A stretch of 5,692 nt of DNA from positions 1 to 5,692 of the forward strand of contig JBEPZU010000033.1 of assembly GCA_041640715.1 (NCBI GenBank). The letters are read 5' to 3'. The notes below the pieces were generated by a model. It was not told the DNA's origin and did no database searches. It saw only the letters and a program-made list of their open reading frames with translations. The number at the start of each line of letters is the position of its first letter. The stretch's first letter is position 1. The translations under genes were made by a program, and so were the position numbers. Shown one piece after another: positions 4,875 through 5,692 of the stretch. This DNA comes from DSFO01 sp041640715. Lineage in GTDB: Archaea; Thermoproteota; Thermoprotei; Gearchaeales; Gearchaeaceae.

Positions 4875-5692
4875 TTCGACTCGATCAATTCATCATATAT
4901 GGATGATAAAATGGAACCTATCAGCGCTGATAAGACATCATCTTCGAAGACTGGTAGATTAATTTTAAAGGCTCCTTTTTCCTTTAATCTTTCAATCCAA
5001 TACGTTGCCAAAAGACCCTTGAAGCCTGAGAGATATAAAGATAGAGAAAAAGCCAGTAGCTCATCTGCTATGATAGCCTTGCTATCCTTCGCGAAATCTT
5101 CTCTGGAAATTCCTGGTATAGAACCTGCTGCTCCGTGAAGATCTATTTCCCTGGCGGCTATTAAAATACTCATGACGTTGGGATCCTTTAATATTCTAGA
5201 CAGTTTTTCCCTAGCTTTATCTTTAATAACATCTAAGCTTACTCCTGGAATAGGAGCTTCAGAATAGGCTTTCGTTATTAATTCCAATAATTCTTCTGTC
5301 CTCAAGCCTAATGTATTGTAGAGTAAATCTATCTTCGTCAATCCTTTATCTATTAATGCTTTATACAGAGCGTGCGCTATAGGCCCTCCTATATTAGTAG
5401 TCATGCCCGCTGTTAGGAGTGAACCTATGTATCTTGTAGGCCTACCTATAACGATAGCATCAGTAATCGTGCCTGAAGCTCTTAACTCGCATCTTAAAAG
5501 AATTTCAGAGAAAGCCAAGCTCTTAGCTTCTACTATTACCCTCATCAAATCGAGCATACTGCTGAAAGTTAGATCTTTATCTACCAAAGCCAAGATGTTC
5601 ACGGTACCTGTTAAAGGTTGGTGATAAGAAGATCTTTCGCAGGGACATGCAGGATGCTTTAAACCCATCGTAACTATTATGGTAGCCCAATC
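4871..5692 (-). CDS. cbiS: Bifunctional adenosylcobinamide amidohydrolase / alpha-ribazole-phosphate phosphatase (CbiZ-CobZ fusion), 5'-truncated by window edge
   Basis: The frame is open from the window edge; the ATG at 5668 is internal, because eight in-frame codons before it (DWATIIVT) continue the domain. In the 273 visible residues, 1-110 are the C-terminal half of a CbiZ domain: LTGTVNILALVD (27-38), EAKSLAFSE (55-63), SGTITDAIVIGRP (73-85), TAGMTTNIGGPIA (94-106). CbiZ cleaves adenosylcobinamide to adenosylcobyric acid for salvage. Residues about 165-273 resemble CobZ, a PgpA-like alpha-ribazole-phosphate or cobalamin-phosphate phosphatase: HGAAGSIPG (186-194), IIADELL (207-213) with acidic Asp210-Glu211, and FEDDVLSALIG (249-259) with Asp251-Asp252. 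The fusion order matches the characterised CbiS of Methanopyrus. The usual Asp-x-x-Lys-Pro stretch of the phosphatase is altered here to IERLKEKG (233-240). Its stop overlaps the cobY start by 4 bases. The start and any promoter lie beyond 5692. Confidence 0.87.
   Translation of the reverse strand, partial: DWATIIVTMGLKHPACPCERSSYHQPLTGTVNILALVDKDLTFSSMLDLMRVIVEAKSLAFSEILLRCELRASGTITDAIVIGRPTRYIGSLLTAGMTTNIGGPIAHALYKALIDKGLTKIDLLYNTLGLRTEELLELITKAYSEAPIPGVSLDVIKDKAREKLSRILKDPNVMSILIAAREIDLHGAAGSIPGISREDFAKDSKAIIADELLAFSLSLYLSGFKGLLATYWIERLKEKGAFKINLPVFEDDVLSALIGSILSSIYDELIESK

Noticed and set aside
4899..5624. Plus-strand open frames within cbiS (4899-5138 and 5403-5624)
   Set aside because: Both lie opposite strongly conserved CbiS coding sequence and have no recognisable domain. 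The same applies to the plus-strand frames at 943-1125, 2501-2755 and 4744-4962.
5666..5668. ATG at 5668 as the true start of cbiS
   Set aside because: The frame remains open upstream to the window edge, and the upstream codons continue a CbiZ-like segment. The ATG would leave less than half of the CbiZ domain.

Overview
The window is a compact, single-strand archaeal gene cluster for the late steps of cobalamin (B12) assembly and corrinoid salvage. All seven genes lie on the minus strand, so in transcription order they run from base 5692 down to base 1. The archaeal assignment rests on the enzyme set: a CobY-type guanylyltransferase instead of bacterial CobU, an amidohydrolase/phosphatase fusion of the CbiS type, an AT-rich promoter with a TATA box and almost no leader, and very tight gene packing. 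AT-rich composition and frequent ATA and AGA/AGG codons would suit a thermophilic member of the Thermoproteota/TACK group. I infer that lineage and cannot prove it from this window.

Layout in transcription order: cbiS (5692-4871, its start lies beyond the window), cobY (4874-4335), cobD (4366-3311), cobS (3324-2527), cbiB (2519-1545), an asparagine-synthetase-like ATP-PPi synthase gene with a C-terminal zinc ribbon (1544-558), a 44-base intergenic promoter (557-514), and btuF (513-1, its 3' end lies beyond the window). The first six genes overlap or nearly abut: 4-base overlap, 32-base overlap, 14-base overlap, 7-base gap, 0-base junction. No stretch over 44 bases lacks a gene, and I see no RNA genes, mobile elements or CRISPR.

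How the genes fit together: BtuF captures corrinoids outside the cell. The CbiZ part of CbiS cleaves adenosylcobinamide to adenosylcobyric acid. CobD makes aminopropanol phosphate. CbiB joins it to cobyric acid, CobY activates the product with GTP, CobS adds the lower-ligand nucleotide, and the CobZ part of CbiS removes the 5'-phosphate. A threonine kinase, CobT, a corrinoid adenosyltransferase and the btuC/btuD transporter genes are not in the window.

The points most worth a second look concern the asparagine-synthetase-like gene. It has no glutaminase domain and carries a four-cysteine zinc ribbon. A 15-base palindrome just upstream of its start is matched at 14 of 15 positions by a palindrome just upstream of the btuF start. 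Both sit about 5-8 bases before the ATG and downstream of a TATA-like tract. This suggests that one regulator controls the uptake protein and the unexplained ligase-like enzyme together.
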